Both the position numbers and the translations under genes were made by a program. This document shows positions 35,311 to 44,541 of a stretch of DNA of 64,000 bases, piece after piece (the first letter of the stretch is position 1; each line of letters starts with the position of its first letter). This DNA is from Gemmatimonadota bacterium (GTDB lineage Bacteria > Gemmatimonadota > Gemmatimonadetes > Gemmatimonadales > Gemmatimonadaceae). The stretch covers positions 1 through 64,000 of the forward strand of contig JAJTHG010000011.1 in assembly GCA_021298835.1 (NCBI GenBank), in the 5' to 3' direction. The notes under the pieces are model-generated. The model saw only the letters and a list, made by a program, of their open reading frames with translations. It made no database searches and was not told the origin of the DNA.

Positions 35311-37101
35311 ATGCCCGCCTATCGCGCCCCGCTCGACGACATCCGTTTCGTCCTTCACGACGTGCTCGGCACCGAGCAGCTCCGGGCGCTGCCCGGCTAC
35401 GAGGAGGTGACCCCCGACCTCGTGGACACCGTGCTCGACGGCATGGCTCAGGTCTGCGAGGAGGTGCTCTTTCCGCTCAACCAGGTGGGGGACCAGGTCG
35501 GGAGCACCGTGGCCGACGGCGTCGTGACCACGCCACCGGGCTTCAAGGAGGCCTACGCCACCTTCTGCGAGGCGGGGTTTCCGGGGCTCTCCTGCGACCC
35601 GGCCTACGGCGGTCAGGGCCTGCCGCTGACCCTTCGGGCCGTCCTCGACGAAATGGTCTGCAGCACCAATCTGAGCTTCGGGATGTTCCCCGGGCTCACC
35701 TACGGGGCCTACGAGGCGCTGCACGCCTACGGCAGCGACGAGCTGAAGGACGCCTACCTGGCGAAGCTGGTCTCGGGCGAATGGGCGGGGACGATGTGCC
35801 TCACCGAGCCGCACGCCGGCACCGACCTCGGCATCATCACGACCAAGGCAGTCCCCGCCGGCGACGGCGCGTACCACGTGACCGGCAGCAAGATCTTCAT
35901 CACGGCCGGCGAGCACGACCTCACGCCGAACATCGTGCACCTGGTGCTGGCCAAGCTGCCGGACGCCCCGCCGGGCACCAAGGGCATTTCCTTGCTGCTC
36001 GTCCCCAAGTACCTGCCCACCGAGGACGGCCGCCCCGGGACGCGCAACGGCGTCACGTGCGTCGGGGTCGAGCACAAGATGGGCATCAAGGCGAGCCCCA
36101 CCTGCCAGCTGCAGTTCGACAACGCCAAGGGCTGGCTCGTCGGCGAACCGCACAAGGGGCTGCGCGCGATGTTCATCATGATGAACGGCGCGCGCCTCAA
36201 CGTCGGCATGCAGGGCCTCGGCCTCTCCGTCACCTCGTACCAGAACGCGCTGCAGTACGCGAAGGACCGGTTGCAGATGCGGGCGCTCAAGGGTGCGGCC
36301 CGGCCCGACCAGCCGGCGGACCCCATCATCGTGCACCCCGACGTCCGTCGCGGGCTGATGACGATGAAGTCGTTCAACGAGGGGGCGCGCGCCCTCGCCT
36401 ATCATGTGGGCATGGAGATGGACGTCATCCTCCATCACCCCGACCCCGCGCGACGGCAGGAAGCGGAGGACCTCGTGGCGCTGCTGACGCCGGTGGTGAA
36501 GGCCTTCTTCACCGATGTCGGGTTCGAGAGCGCGAACATCGGGCTCCAGACCTACGGCGGCCACGGCTACATCCGCGAGTACGGCATGGAGCAGTACGTG
36601 CGCGACTCGCGCATCGCCCAGATCTACGAGGGCACCAACGGCGTCCAGGCGATGGACCTCGTCGGCCGGAAACTGCCGGCCGAGATGGGACGCCTGCTGC
36701 GGCGCTTCTTCCAGCCGACGCACGAGCTCATCGAGCGCGAGTCGCAGGGCGACCTGAAGGACCTCGCCGAGGCCCTCGGCCAGGGCTTCCGGCGCCTCCA
36801 GCAGGGCACGCAATTGATCCTCGCGAAGGGGATGCGCGATCCCAACGAGGCCGGAGCCGCCGCCTCCGAGTACCTGCGCATCTTCGGCCTCGTGGCCGTC
36901 GGGGCCATGTGGCTGCGCATGGCGCGGGTCGCGCAGGACAAGCTGGCCGCGGGCGCCGGCCCGAAGGAGGCCTTCTACCGCTCCAAGGTCGTCACCGCGA
37001 AGTTCTGGATGACGCGCATCCTGCCGCAGGCGCACGGCCTCATGGCGTCCATCGCGGCGGGCGGAGAGACGATCATGGCGCTCGAACCGGACGCCTTCTA
37101 G
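35311..37101 (+). CDS. Acyl-CoA dehydrogenase
   Basis: This 596-residue flavoprotein oxidises acyl-CoA to enoyl-CoA. It has the acyl-CoA dehydrogenase N and middle domains ([13 protein letters not shown], then [10 protein letters not shown]), the signature [21 protein letters not shown] region with [17 protein letters not shown], and a C-terminal extension typical of the long, about 600-residue FadE-like members. ATG 35311 is chosen because homologs start MPxYxAPLxDxxF; an upstream ATG would add an unrelated leader. It lies near the FadB-like gene, split from it by a kinase on the other strand. A terminator-like hairpin follows. Confidence 0.93.
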   Translation: MPAYRAPLDDIRFVLHDVLGTEQLRALPGYEEVTPDLVDTVLDGMAQVCEEVLFPLNQVGDQVGSTVADGVVTTPPGFKEAYATFCEAGFPGLSCDPAYGGQGLPLTLRAVLDEMVCSTNLSFGMFPGLTYGAYEALHAYGSDELKDAYLAKLVSGEWAGTMCLTEPHAGTDLGIITTKAVPAGDGAYHVTGSKIFITAGEHDLTPNIVHLVLAKLPDAPPGTKGISLLLVPKYLPTEDGRPGTRNGVTCVGVEHKMGIKASPTCQLQFDNAKGWLVGEPHKGLRAMFIMMNGARLNVGMQGLGLSVTSYQNALQYAKDRLQMRALKGAARPDQPADPIIVHPDVRRGLMTMKSFNEGARALAYHVGMEMDVILHHPDPARRQEAEDLVALLTPVVKAFFTDVGFESANIGLQTYGGHGYIREYGMEQYVRDSRIAQIYEGTNGVQAMDLVGRKLPAEMGRLLRRFFQPTHELIERESQGDLKDLAEALGQGFRRLQQGTQLILAKGMRDPNEAGAAASEYLRIFGLVAVGAMWLRMARVAQDKLAAGAGPKEAFYRSKVVTAKFWMTRILPQAHGLMASIAAGGETIMALEPDAF

Positions 37102-37114
37102 GCGACCCGGCGCG

Positions 37115-37146
37115 GCGGCGGGTGGGGGGTGCCCCCCGCCCGCCGC
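37115..37146 (+). terminator. 15-bp hairpin after acyl-CoA dehydrogenase
   Basis: Positions 37115-37129 pair with 37132-37146 around a two-base loop, all G-C apart from one T-G wobble. No T-tract follows. It separates the acyl-CoA dehydrogenase from infA. Confidence 0.65.
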
Positions 37147-37159
37147 TGCCGAGTCGCGT

Positions 37160-37165
37160 TATCTT
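37160..37165 (+). promoter_or_regulatory. Candidate -10 box (TATCTT) for infA
   Basis: TATCTT lies 37 bases before the infA ATG, giving a leader of about 30 bases with a CCGGAGCCC ribosome-binding site. This is a conventional led transcript using the same box as the leaderless genes. Confidence 0.5.
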
Positions 37166-37202
37166 TTCGCGGCCCCCCTCATCCCCCACGCGACCGGAGC
37201 CC

Positions 37203-37421
37203 ATGGCGAAGCAGGACCTGATCGAAGCGGAAGGCGTCATCACCGAGGTCCTTCCCAACGCGACGTTTCGCGTACAGATGGAGAATGGCCACGAGGTCTT
37301 CGCGACCGTCGCAGGCAAGCTCCGTCGCTTCAACATCCGGGTCCTGGCTGGTGATCGCGTCACGCTCGAGCTCTCCCCGTACGACCTCACCCGAGGCCGG
37401 ATCACCTTCCGTCACAAGTAG
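37203..37421 (+). CDS. infA: Translation initiation factor IF-1
   Basis: This 72-residue OB-fold protein matches IF-1 length and hallmarks: [20 protein letters not shown] at the start and the C-terminal [20 protein letters not shown]. It occupies the ribosomal A site during initiation. It stands alone between an acyl-CoA dehydrogenase and a kinase, not in a ribosomal-protein operon. Its own promoter and leader are visible. In a genome with many leaderless candidates, the level of IF-1 could affect start choice; that is inference. Confidence 0.95.
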   Translation: MAKQDLIEAEGVITEVLPNATFRVQMENGHEVFATVAGKLRRFNIRVLAGDRVTLELSPYDLTRGRITFRHK

Positions 37422-37577
37422 GCGGCGGCCGCGCCCGGCGGACGACCGCAGTCCCGAGCCCCGCACGGAGCCGCGCTGCCGCTCCGCCGGTCAATTCCCG
37501 GCGGGTGACGCCGATACTCGAGGTTCAGCCCGCCGGACGTCCGTCCGGACCGGCATCCGACGCCCCGACGAACGCCT

Positions 37578-39851
37578 GTGACCGAGCGCTCGAACGAAGG
37601 CAAGGTCCCCGTCCTGCACCCCGTCGAGCGGCGACGCCAGCAGTACCTGTCGCTGTCGCGCCGGGTGATCGTCGTCTGCGCCAGCATCGTGGCGTTCGAC
37701 CTCGTCGCCGGACGGCTGCTGGCCGAGCAGGTCTTCGTGACGTCGGCGGGCATCCTGACGCTGTGGATCGCGGCGTGCGCCGGGCTCGACCTCGTCGCGC
37801 GGCGACTGACGACCGAGGCCGGCATCGACCGGCTCTTCGTCGGCACGTTCATCCTGCACGTCGTCGGCGTGCTCGCGACCCACTGGTCGGCCGGCGGCGG
37901 CTGGTGGCTCGGGGCCACCTTCCTTGGCGTCGTCGTGATCGTCGCTGTGACGATGCTCGACGGCATGGCCGCGACCTTCATCGTGTCGCTCGCCACCTTC
38001 AGCTGGGCGATGCTCATCTGGGTGCAGGCCTTCGGCCTCGCCGAGCCGCCCGCCGTCCTCGGGACGCAGCCTATCGCGGGGAACCTCGCCATCGCCTTCA
38101 CGCAGGTGGTGCTGGGCACCATCGGGATCGCCGCGCTGGTGATCCTGCAGCGCGCGCAGGTGCGGTCGGTGAAGCGGAGCGAGGAATCGTGGCGGCTGCT
38201 CGTCGACACCGCCCCCGACCTCATCCTCACCCTCGACGCGAACGGCTCGATCCTCAGCGCCAACGACACGGTGGTGCGCGTCACCGGCTACGCTCGCGAG
38301 GACCTCGTCGGCCGCCCGCTGACCGCCTTCGCCGACGGCGATGCGGAGCTGGTGCTCGAACGCTTCGGGCAGGTGCTGCAGGGCGAGCCCGGCCGCTTCG
38401 AGCATCGCTTCCGGCGGGCCGACGGCTCGGTCGCCTGGCTCCAGGTCTCGGCCGCCTCCGTGCGAGACGACGCCCGGTCGGTGGGCCTGCTCCTGACGGC
38501 CCGCGACGTCACCGAGGAACGCTCCGCCGCCGAGGAGTGCGAGCGCCTCCAGCACGAACTCGCACAGGGCCAGCGGATGCAGGCGATCGGGCGGCTCGTC
38601 TCCGGCGTCGCCCACGAACTCAACAACCCGCTCACGGCGATCATCGCCTTCACCGAGCAGCTCCGCAACGAGGAGGGCGACGGGGAGCGGCGGCAGATGC
38701 TGGCGATGGTGCACCAGCAGGCCCTGCGCTCCCGCGACATCGTCCGCGACCTGCTGGCGGTGGTCCGCAAGCGCGAGGGCCGGCCCGCCGAGACCACCAC
38801 CTGGACGACGGTGCTCGGACGCCTCGAGGCGGTGCTGCGGGCGGAGGTCGAGCGCCTCGGGGCGCGGCTCATCGTGTGGCAGGATCCCGTCGCCGCACCG
38901 TGCACCGCCGATCCGGTGGGGCTCGAGCAGGTCCTCACCAACCTCGTCGTCAACGCCGCCCAGGCCGCGGGCCAGGGCGGCACGGTGACCGTGCGCGTGG
39001 TGGGCACGAGTCCCTTCAGCTTGCTCATCGTCGAGGACGACGGCCCGGGCATCCCCGCGGACGTGCTCGGGCGCATCTTCGAGCCCTTCTACACGACGAA
39101 GGCCGAGGGCGAAGGCACGGGGCTGGGGCTCTCGGTGTCGCTGGGCATCGTCGAGCAGTTCGGCGGCTCGATCCGCGCCGAGAACCGCCGACCGTCCGAG
39201 GGCGGCGGGGCGCGCTTCACGGTCACGCTGCCTCGCGCGGCGGCCGGCCCCCCCTCCCCGGCGCAGCCGTCCGGAGCGTCCTTCGGGGCCGGCGGGAAGA
39301 TCCCGGCCTTCAAGGTTACCACCCCCGAGTCGGCGCGCCTCTCCCAGGCCATGGAGGACGATGCCTTCGCGCCGCCGCCGCCCGTCCCCGAGGTGATCCC
39401 CGCGCCGGAGCCGGCCGCCACATCGGTCTCGCCCCCCGAACCGGCATCGGCCGCGCCGGTGCGCCGCGTCCTGATCGTGGACGACGAGGACGTGATCCGT
39501 CTCGCGCTGCGTCGCTACTTCCAGCGGCGCAACTGGGTGGTCATCGAGGCCGACGACGGGGATGTCGGGCTCGCCATCCTCCGGACGGGAGAGGTCACGC
39601 CCGATGTGATCGTGAGCGACCTCCGCATGCCGGGTGCGGGTGGCATCGAACTGCACGGCTACCTCGAGCGCGAGCGCCCTGACCTCATGGCCCGGCTCAT
39701 CATCTCCACCGGCGACGTGGCCAGCCCGGAGGCCGCGAGCTTCCTCGAACGGGTCCGGTGCACGGTGCTGGAGAAGCCCTTCGACCTCGCGAAGCTCGAG
39801 CAGGCGGTGTCCGGCATCATCGCCGAGACGGCGAAGCCCGTCGCGGCCTAG
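37578..39851 (+). CDS. Membrane PAS hybrid histidine kinase with receiver
   Basis: This 757-residue protein has about six membrane segments in residues 28-190, a PAS domain at about 205-315 (RLLVDTAPDLILTLDANGS), the phosphoacceptor motif GVAHELNNPLTAI with His near 344, N box NLVVNAAQAAG near 454 and GTGLGLSVSLG near 515. A Pro/Ala-rich linker leads to a receiver at about 631-748, with Asp in VSDLRMPG near 679 and Lys in LEKPF. The start is GTG at 37578. A GATACT near 37511 may be its -10 box. It converges on the YbaN gene. Confidence 0.88.
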   Translation: MTERSNEGKVPVLHPVERRRQQYLSLSRRVIVVCASIVAFDLVAGRLLAEQVFVTSAGILTLWIAACAGLDLVARRLTTEAGIDRLFVGTFILHVVGVLATHWSAGGGWWLGATFLGVVVIVAVTMLDGMAATFIVSLATFSWAMLIWVQAFGLAEPPAVLGTQPIAGNLAIAFTQVVLGTIGIAALVILQRAQVRSVKRSEESWRLLVDTAPDLILTLDANGSILSANDTVVRVTGYAREDLVGRPLTAFADGDAELVLERFGQVLQGEPGRFEHRFRRADGSVAWLQVSAASVRDDARSVGLLLTARDVTEERSAAEECERLQHELAQGQRMQAIGRLVSGVAHELNNPLTAIIAFTEQLRNEEGDGERRQMLAMVHQQALRSRDIVRDLLAVVRKREGRPAETTTWTTVLGRLEAVLRAEVERLGARLIVWQDPVAAPCTADPVGLEQVLTNLVVNAAQAAGQGGTVTVRVVGTSPFSLLIVEDDGPGIPADVLGRIFEPFYTTKAEGEGTGLGLSVSLGIVEQFGGSIRAENRRPSEGGGARFTVTLPRAAAGPPSPAQPSGASFGAGGKIPAFKVTTPESARLSQAMEDDAFAPPPPVPEVIPAPEPAATSVSPPEPASAAPVRRVLIVDDEDVIRLALRRYFQRRNWVVIEADDGDVGLAILRTGEVTPDVIVSDLRMPGAGGIELHGYLERERPDLMARLIISTGDVASPEAASFLERVRCTVLEKPFDLAKLEQAVSGIIAETAKPVAA

Positions 39852-39861
39852 GGACGATCGG

Positions 39862-39896
39862 GACGGGCGGCGCCAGACCGCCGCGCACGGCCCGTC
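39862..39896. terminator. Hairpin between convergent kinase and YbaN gene
   Basis: GACGGGC at 39862 pairs with GCCCGTC at 39890-39896, with inner GGCGG/CCGCC pairing as well. It fills most of the 43-base gap and could end both transcripts. No T-tract is present. Confidence 0.5.
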
Positions 39897-40326
39897 AGGT
39901 CGTTCGCGACGTGGGGAGGGTCACCAGATGCCACGTCACGGCGGCCCCCACCACGAAGAGCAACCCGCCGATCCACACCCGCGGCATGACGATGACCGTG
40001 ACCAGCATCGTCCCCCACATGATCACCAGCGACGTCACCTTGACGGCCGCCGGGAAGCCCAGCCCTGCCTTGTAGTCGCGGAGGTAGCGCCCGAAGAGCC
40101 GATTGGTGAGCATCCAGCGATGCAACGTCGGCGATGTCTTCCCGAAGCACCACGCAGCCCCGAGCAGGAAGCACGTTGTGGGCAGCAGGGGGACGAACAT
40201 CCCCAGCACCCCCAACCCCAACGACGTCCAGCCGATGATGAGCAAGGCGATCCGCCACGCCTTCGGCATGGCCGGGGCGAGTGCGTTCGCGGGGGCGACC
40301 GGCAGCTGGGCGGCGGGACTCGTCAT
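39895..40326 (-). CDS. YbaN/DUF454 inner-membrane protein
   Basis: This 143-residue membrane protein has the DUF454 signature in SLGLGVLGMFVPLLPTTCFL followed by AAWCFGKTSPTLHRWMLTN and LRDYKAGLGFP. Three or four hydrophobic segments are visible. The family's function is unknown. The ATG at 40326 follows a TAGCTT box by nine bases, so it should be nearly leaderless. It stands alone between a convergent kinase and a divergent lipoprotein gene. Confidence 0.85.
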   Translation of the reverse strand: MTSPAAQLPVAPANALAPAMPKAWRIALLIIGWTSLGLGVLGMFVPLLPTTCFLLGAAWCFGKTSPTLHRWMLTNRLFGRYLRDYKAGLGFPAAVKVTSLVIMWGTMLVTVIVMPRVWIGGLLFVVGAAVTWHLVTLPTSRTT

Positions 40327-40335
40327 GACCCCCGC

Positions 40336-40341
40336 AAGCTA
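40336..40341 (-). promoter_or_regulatory. Candidate -10 box (TAGCTT) for the YbaN gene
   Basis: On the minus strand TAGCTT is followed by nine bases and the ATG at 40326, predicting a leader of about two bases. It is one of the clearest cases of the TANCTT box next to a start codon. Confidence 0.55.
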
Positions 40342-40419
40342 GGGGACGCCCCCCCATTCGGGGAGGTCGGCTCGGCAGGGCCGTTCCGGGAGCCCGGCCG
40401 CGACGTCTCGTGCCTCAAC

Positions 40420-41154
40420 ATGACCCACGTCACCGGCCCCTGCGGGATCCGCTCGTCCATCGGTCGCGCGCTCCGGCGGGTATCGCTCTCCGTCGTGCTG
40501 GTAGCGGCCTGCGGTCCGGCCGAGCAGCCCTCACCGGTCCGGGCACCGGGGCCCGTCGGCGCGGTGGACTCGCTGCAGCCGCGCGGCCCCGTCCTGCGGC
40601 TTCTCGACCGCCCGGCCGTGATGGCCGTCGAACGGATCGACGAGCTCCCGCTGTCGAGGGTCGAGGTGCGCTGGTGGGGACGAACGGACACCATTCCCGG
40701 GGTGCTCGTTCAGTTCATTCCGGAAGTCGTTGCCGACTCGACGCTCACCGGACTCGACTGGGCGGGACCAACCCTCGCGCGCGGGTTCGTCTTCCGCCAC
40801 GGCGCGCGCACCGTGGAGGCGGTGCACCTCCCCGGCGACCTCCAAAGGGGCGGTGCGGTGGTGCGGCTGTCGCCCGGCGGACGGTACCTCGCCTACGTGG
40901 CCGAAGCCCGGTGCGGAGCCAGTCACTGCGCCCGGGTGAGCGTGCGGCGCTGGCCTTCGCTCGCCCTCATCGGTGCCCACCAGCTCGCCGTGAAGTGGGG
41001 CGACCGGCTCGACCCGCGCGACCGGATCGACTGGCTCGATCCCATGCGCGTGGCCTTCGAACTCTACGACGGGCAGCGCGCGGAGCGGACGGTGGCGGTC
41101 CTGCGCCTCGCAGCCGGCGGCCTACAGGTCGTTCGGCAGGCCATTCCGCGATAG
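40420..41154 (+). CDS. Putative lipoprotein, unknown function
   Basis: This is a 244-residue protein I do not recognise. The N-terminal hydrophobic segment ends in a lipobox LVAAC near residue 31, preceded by Arg residues. The mature part starts with a Pro-rich linker and then has beta-rich sequence with repeated short strands ([18 protein letters not shown] and similar), which resembles blades of a WD40-like/TolB-type propeller fragment. Two Cys in [12 protein letters not shown] may form a disulfide. The ATG at 40420 keeps the lipobox intact. It lies 47 bases before the copA promoter but need not be part of the copper island. Confidence 0.6.
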   Translation: MTHVTGPCGIRSSIGRALRRVSLSVVLVAACGPAEQPSPVRAPGPVGAVDSLQPRGPVLRLLDRPAVMAVERIDELPLSRVEVRWWGRTDTIPGVLVQFIPEVVADSTLTGLDWAGPTLARGFVFRHGARTVEAVHLPGDLQRGGAVVRLSPGGRYLAYVAEARCGASHCARVSVRRWPSLALIGAHQLAVKWGDRLDPRDRIDWLDPMRVAFELYDGQRAERTVAVLRLAAGGLQVVRQAIPR

Positions 41155-41166
41155 GGACGCTCCTGA

Positions 41167-41195
41167 TGGACATAGGGGAGGGGGGTATGTACACT
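41167..41195 (+). promoter_or_regulatory. copA promoter with CsoR-type operator in the spacer
   Basis: TGGACA (41167-41172) and TACACT (41190-41195) are spaced by exactly 17 bases. The spacer is almost exactly CATAGGGGAGGGGGGTATG (41171-41189): A/T-rich inverted ends (CATA/TATG) flanking G-tracts, the layout of CsoR/RcnR-family operators. A bound repressor would cover both promoter elements. The -10 is six bases from the ATG at 41202, so the transcript should be leaderless. The csoR gene downstream fits as the regulator. Confidence 0.75.
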
Positions 41196-41201
41196 CCTTC
41201 C

Positions 41202-43625
41202 ATGTCGGTCACGCCGCCCCTTCCCGTCGTCGAAGCCCGGCCGCGCCCTGAGGGCGCTCCGTCGGCCGCGACGACGGTCTTCCCCGTGGGTGGCATGACG
41301 TGCGCCGCCTGCTCGGCGCGCGTGCAGCAGGCGTTGAGACAGGTGCCAGGGGTGGCCGATGCGACGGTCAACCTGATGATGGCGAACGCGACCGTCACGT
41401 ACGACCCGCGCGTCGTCCAGGTGCCGGCGCTGGTCGGACAGGTCGTCGCGGCCGGCTACTCGGCGTCGCCGCCGGCCGACGAGGCCTCCGTGGTCGCCGA
41501 GGAAGCAGCGCGCGAGCGCCGGCAGGACGCGCACGAGCGGCAGGTGCGTCGCAAGGCCACCGTCGCGCTCGCGCTGGGGGTCGTCGCGATGCTGGTCTCG
41601 ATGCCGCTCATGACGGTGGACGGGCACGCGGGCCACGGCGTCGCGATGGATCCGCTGATGCGCGGCGTCATGGGCTGGCTCGCGCCGCCGATGGCGCGGG
41701 TGATGCCGTGGCTGTTCGCGCTGCCGTCGGCGTCGCTGACGTGGGGCCTGCTGGCGCTCACCGCGTTGGTGATGGGATGGGCGGGGCGGCACTTCTATGC
41801 CGGCGCCTGGTCGGCGGCGCGACATGGCGCCGCGGACATGAACACCCTCGTTGCCGTCGGCACCCTCGCGGCCTTCGGCTGGTCGGTCGCGGTGACGGTG
41901 GCGCCGGCCTGGTTCGTAGCGCACGGCGTGGCACCGGACGTGTACTACGAGGCGGTGGTGCTGATCCTCGCCTTCGTCCTTCTCGGCAACACCTTCGAGG
42001 CGCGCGCGACGCGCCGCACGAGCGACGCCCTGCGGCACCTGGTCTCGCTGCGGCCGGCGACGGCCCTGGTGGTCGTCGGCGACCACGACGAGGCGCGGCC
42101 CACCGACGCGCTCCGGCCCGGCGACCTCGTGCGGCTCCGGCCGGGCGACCGCGTGCCGGCCGACGGCGAGGTGCACGACGGGTCGAGCGCGGTGGACGAA
42201 GCGATGCTCACGGGCGAACCGATGCCGGTCGCGAAGCGCCCGGGAGACCGGGTGATCGGCGGGACGGTCAACGGCACGGGGACGCTCGTCGTGCGCGTGA
42301 CGGCCACGGGGGCCGACGCGGTGCTCGCGCAGGTCGTGCGGCTGATGCGCGACGCGCAGGGGAGCCGGGCGCCCATCCAGCAGCTGGCCGACCGGGTGAG
42401 TGCCGCCTTCGTGCCGGCGGTGCTGGGGCTCGCGGCGCTCACCTTCTCCACGTGGGCGGGGGTGCTGCTGCTTGGCCTCGACCGGCCGGCGGTCGAGGCG
42501 CTGGTGCGTGCGTTCGCTGCGGCGACGGCGGTGCTCATCATCGCCTGCCCGTGCGCGATGGGGCTCGCGGTGCCGACGGCCGTGATGGTCGCCACCGGGC
42601 GCGGCGCGGCGATGGGGGTGCTCTTCAAGGGCGGCCGCGCGCTGCAGCGGGCCGGCGACGTCACGACGGTCGTGCTCGACAAGACGGGCACGATCACCGC
42701 CGGCACGCCGACCGTGACGGACGTGCTCGAGGCCCCGGGCAGTCCGGTTCCGCTCGCGCAGGCACTGGCGCTCGCGGGCGCGGTCGAGCGGTCGAGCGAG
42801 CACCCGCTGGCCGCGGCGATCGTGGCGCGGGCACGCGCCGGGCAGCGGCGCCTGCCGCTGGCGTCGGACGTCCATGCGGCCCCGGGGCAGGGGGTGCGCG
42901 GCACGGTCGGCGGGCGCACGGTGCTGGTCGGCAGCAAGGCGTTCGTCGAGGCGAACGGCGTCACGACCGGCGCGCTGGCGGCGGCGGCCGAGGCCCTCAT
43001 GGTGCAGGCCCGTACGCTGGCGTGGCTCGCCGTTGACGGCACGCTGGCGGCGGTGGCGGGCATCGCCGACCCCGTCAAGCCGTCGTCGGCCGACGCGATC
43101 GCGCGGCTCAAGGGGCTCGGACTCGAGGTCGTGATGCTCACCGGTGATTCGGCGGCAACCGCCCATGCCGTGGCGCGCGCGGTCGGCATCGAGACCGTGA
43201 TCGCCGGTGTGCTGCCCGCAGGGAAGGTCGAGGCGATCAAGGCGCAGCAGCGGCGCGGGCGGGTCGTGGCGATGGTGGGGGACGGGGTCAACGACGCCCC
43301 GGCGCTGGCGCAGGCCGACGTCGGCCTCGCGCTCGGCACCGGCACCGACGTCGCCGCGCAGGCGGCGGACGCGGTGCTGATGCGCGGGGAACTCGGAAGC
43401 GTGGCCGACGCGATCGCCCTGTCGCGGCGGACGATGCGCACGATGCGCCAGAACCTGGGCTGGGCGTTCGGCTACAATGTCGTGGCCCTGCCGGTCGCGG
43501 CGGGGGTGCTGTACCCGGTGGCCGGCATCCTGCTGAGCCCCATCCTCGCGTCGGCGGCCATGGCCTTCAGCTCGGTCTCGGTGGTGACGAACTCGCTGCG
43601 CCTGCGTTCGGCGCGCCTCGCATGA
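41202..43625 (+). CDS. copA: Copper-exporting P1B-type ATPase CopA
   Basis: This 807-residue pump has one N-terminal heavy-metal domain with [11 protein letters not shown] near residue 31, eight membrane helices, the metal-site CPC in [11 protein letters not shown] near 448, phosphorylation site DKTGT near 493, SEHPLAAAI, and the hinge GDGVNDAPA near 693. YN in helix seven (FGYNVVALP) and the Met-x-x-Ser-Ser pattern in [13 protein letters not shown] fit Cu(I) selectivity. ATG 41202 is chosen over 41187 because the promoter -10 lies between them. It exports Cu(I) to the periplasm. Its stop overlaps the csoR ATG (ATGA). Confidence 0.95.
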   Translation: MSVTPPLPVVEARPRPEGAPSAATTVFPVGGMTCAACSARVQQALRQVPGVADATVNLMMANATVTYDPRVVQVPALVGQVVAAGYSASPPADEASVVAEEAARERRQDAHERQVRRKATVALALGVVAMLVSMPLMTVDGHAGHGVAMDPLMRGVMGWLAPPMARVMPWLFALPSASLTWGLLALTALVMGWAGRHFYAGAWSAARHGAADMNTLVAVGTLAAFGWSVAVTVAPAWFVAHGVAPDVYYEAVVLILAFVLLGNTFEARATRRTSDALRHLVSLRPATALVVVGDHDEARPTDALRPGDLVRLRPGDRVPADGEVHDGSSAVDEAMLTGEPMPVAKRPGDRVIGGTVNGTGTLVVRVTATGADAVLAQVVRLMRDAQGSRAPIQQLADRVSAAFVPAVLGLAALTFSTWAGVLLLGLDRPAVEALVRAFAAATAVLIIACPCAMGLAVPTAVMVATGRGAAMGVLFKGGRALQRAGDVTTVVLDKTGTITAGTPTVTDVLEAPGSPVPLAQALALAGAVERSSEHPLAAAIVARARAGQRRLPLASDVHAAPGQGVRGTVGGRTVLVGSKAFVEANGVTTGALAAAAEALMVQARTLAWLAVDGTLAAVAGIADPVKPSSADAIARLKGLGLEVVMLTGDSAATAHAVARAVGIETVIAGVLPAGKVEAIKAQQRRGRVVAMVGDGVNDAPALAQADVGLALGTGTDVAAQAADAVLMRGELGSVADAIALSRRTMRTMRQNLGWAFGYNVVALPVAAGVLYPVAGILLSPILASAAMAFSSVSVVTNSLRLRSARLA

Positions 43626-43966
43626 GCGGGCATCCCCGCCACCCGCCCGGCGATCGCCACGCCGTGCACGCTGTGCACGCCGTGCACGCAGTGCACGCCT
43701 CGGAGGCGAGGCGCGAGGCCAACCTTGTGCGGCTGCGCCGCATCGAGGGTCAGGTGCGCGGGCTGCAGAAGATGATCGAGGAGGACCGCTGGTGCGCCGA
43801 CGTCGTCGCGCAGATCACGAGCGTGCAGGAAGCGCTGCGCGGCGTGGCGAAGGAACTCCTGCGCCATCACCTCGAGCACTGCGTCGCGTCCACGGCGACG
43901 TCGAGTGCCGAGGCGCGGGCGGCGGTGCTGGACGAGGTCGTGGACGTCTTCTACCGGAAGGGATGA
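43622..43966 (+). CDS. csoR: CsoR-family copper-sensing repressor with His-rich N terminus
   Basis: This 114-residue helical regulator has the family pattern [20 protein letters not shown] and the Cu(I) ligands Cys58, His83 and Cys87 with spacings 25 and 4, identical to the C-H-C fingerprint of M. tuberculosis CsoR (36/61/65). Cu(I) binding should release DNA. It has an extra N-terminal tail of about 27 residues containing four H-A-V repeats, encoded by 9-bp DNA repeats, that could bind metal. ATG 43622 overlaps the copA stop. It probably binds the G-tract operator at 41171 and so autoregulates the operon. Confidence 0.92.
   Translation: MSGHPRHPPGDRHAVHAVHAVHAVHASEARREANLVRLRRIEGQVRGLQKMIEEDRWCADVVAQITSVQEALRGVAKELLRHHLEHCVASTATSSAEARAAVLDEVVDVFYRKG
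43658..43699. repeat. 9-bp in-frame repeat in csoR
   Basis: About four and a half copies of a 9-bp unit close to CACGCCGTG encode H-A-V repeats at residues 13-26 of CsoR. Third positions vary between copies, so the peptide repeat is more conserved than the DNA, which may mean selection for His spacing. Confidence 0.85.
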
Positions 43967-44370
43967 CGATGCGACGCCTCGTGGCCGCCGTCGTGCTCGG
44001 GTTGCTGTCGCATGGCGCGTGGGCGTCGTCGGCGGTGCTCTGCCCGATGGGGATGGCGTCCGCGGTGGACGCGCCGGCGGACACCGTGGCCGCGGTGGCC
44101 GCGTCCGCGCCGGCCGTGCCGCATCACCACGGCCCTGGGCCGGTGTCGCCCTCGGTCCCCGCGCCGGACGAGCGCGGGTCCACCGACCGATCCGGGCCGT
44201 CCGACGCGTCGTGCCTGCTCGCCCTCGGGTGCGCGCCCATGGTCGCCCCACCAGTCCCGGCGGCGTCGCCACCGCCGGCACGGTTGCCGTCCGTGGTCCC
44301 GCCTGGTGCCGACGCCTGGCGAGACGGGATCGTACCCACCATCGAGCCGCCGCCGCCGCGGGCGAAATGA
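43963..44370 (+). CDS. Small exported Cys/His/Pro-rich protein of the copper operon
   Basis: This 135-residue protein is not recognised. It has a signal peptide (LVAAVVLGLLSHGAWAS), then LCPMGM with a Cys-Met-Met pattern, an H-H-H cluster, long Pro/Ser-rich linkers, and a second Cys pair in SCLLALGCAPM. Such sparse thiol/thioether/His ligands fit a periplasmic copper binder, and it resembles in style small exported proteins found beside copper pumps. Its ATG overlaps the csoR stop (ATGA), placing it firmly in the copA-csoR operon. The function is inferred from context only. Confidence 0.65.
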   Translation: MTMRRLVAAVVLGLLSHGAWASSAVLCPMGMASAVDAPADTVAAVAASAPAVPHHHGPGPVSPSVPAPDERGSTDRSGPSDASCLLALGCAPMVAPPVPAASPPPARLPSVVPPGADAWRDGIVPTIEPPPPRAK

Positions 44371-44541
44371 CCGGTCGCCGCGGCCGGCGGGCGCGCCACG
44401 TGAGGGCGCGTTCGTCGGCCCGCGCCGGGTTGGCTACTGCGTCGGCGGGGCCCCCGTCGAACCGTCCATCCGTGCCACGAGTGGCGGCGTCCATGCCGGG
44501 CGCCGGCCCGGTGGCACCGCCATCCTCATCGCCTTCTGTCC

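Noticed and set aside
40410-41201. Extending CopA upstream through the lipoprotein gene
   Set aside because: The frame is open but the upstream part is Arg/Pro/Gly-rich and overlaps a gene with a good lipobox. The promoter and operator between the two genes set the copA start at 41202.
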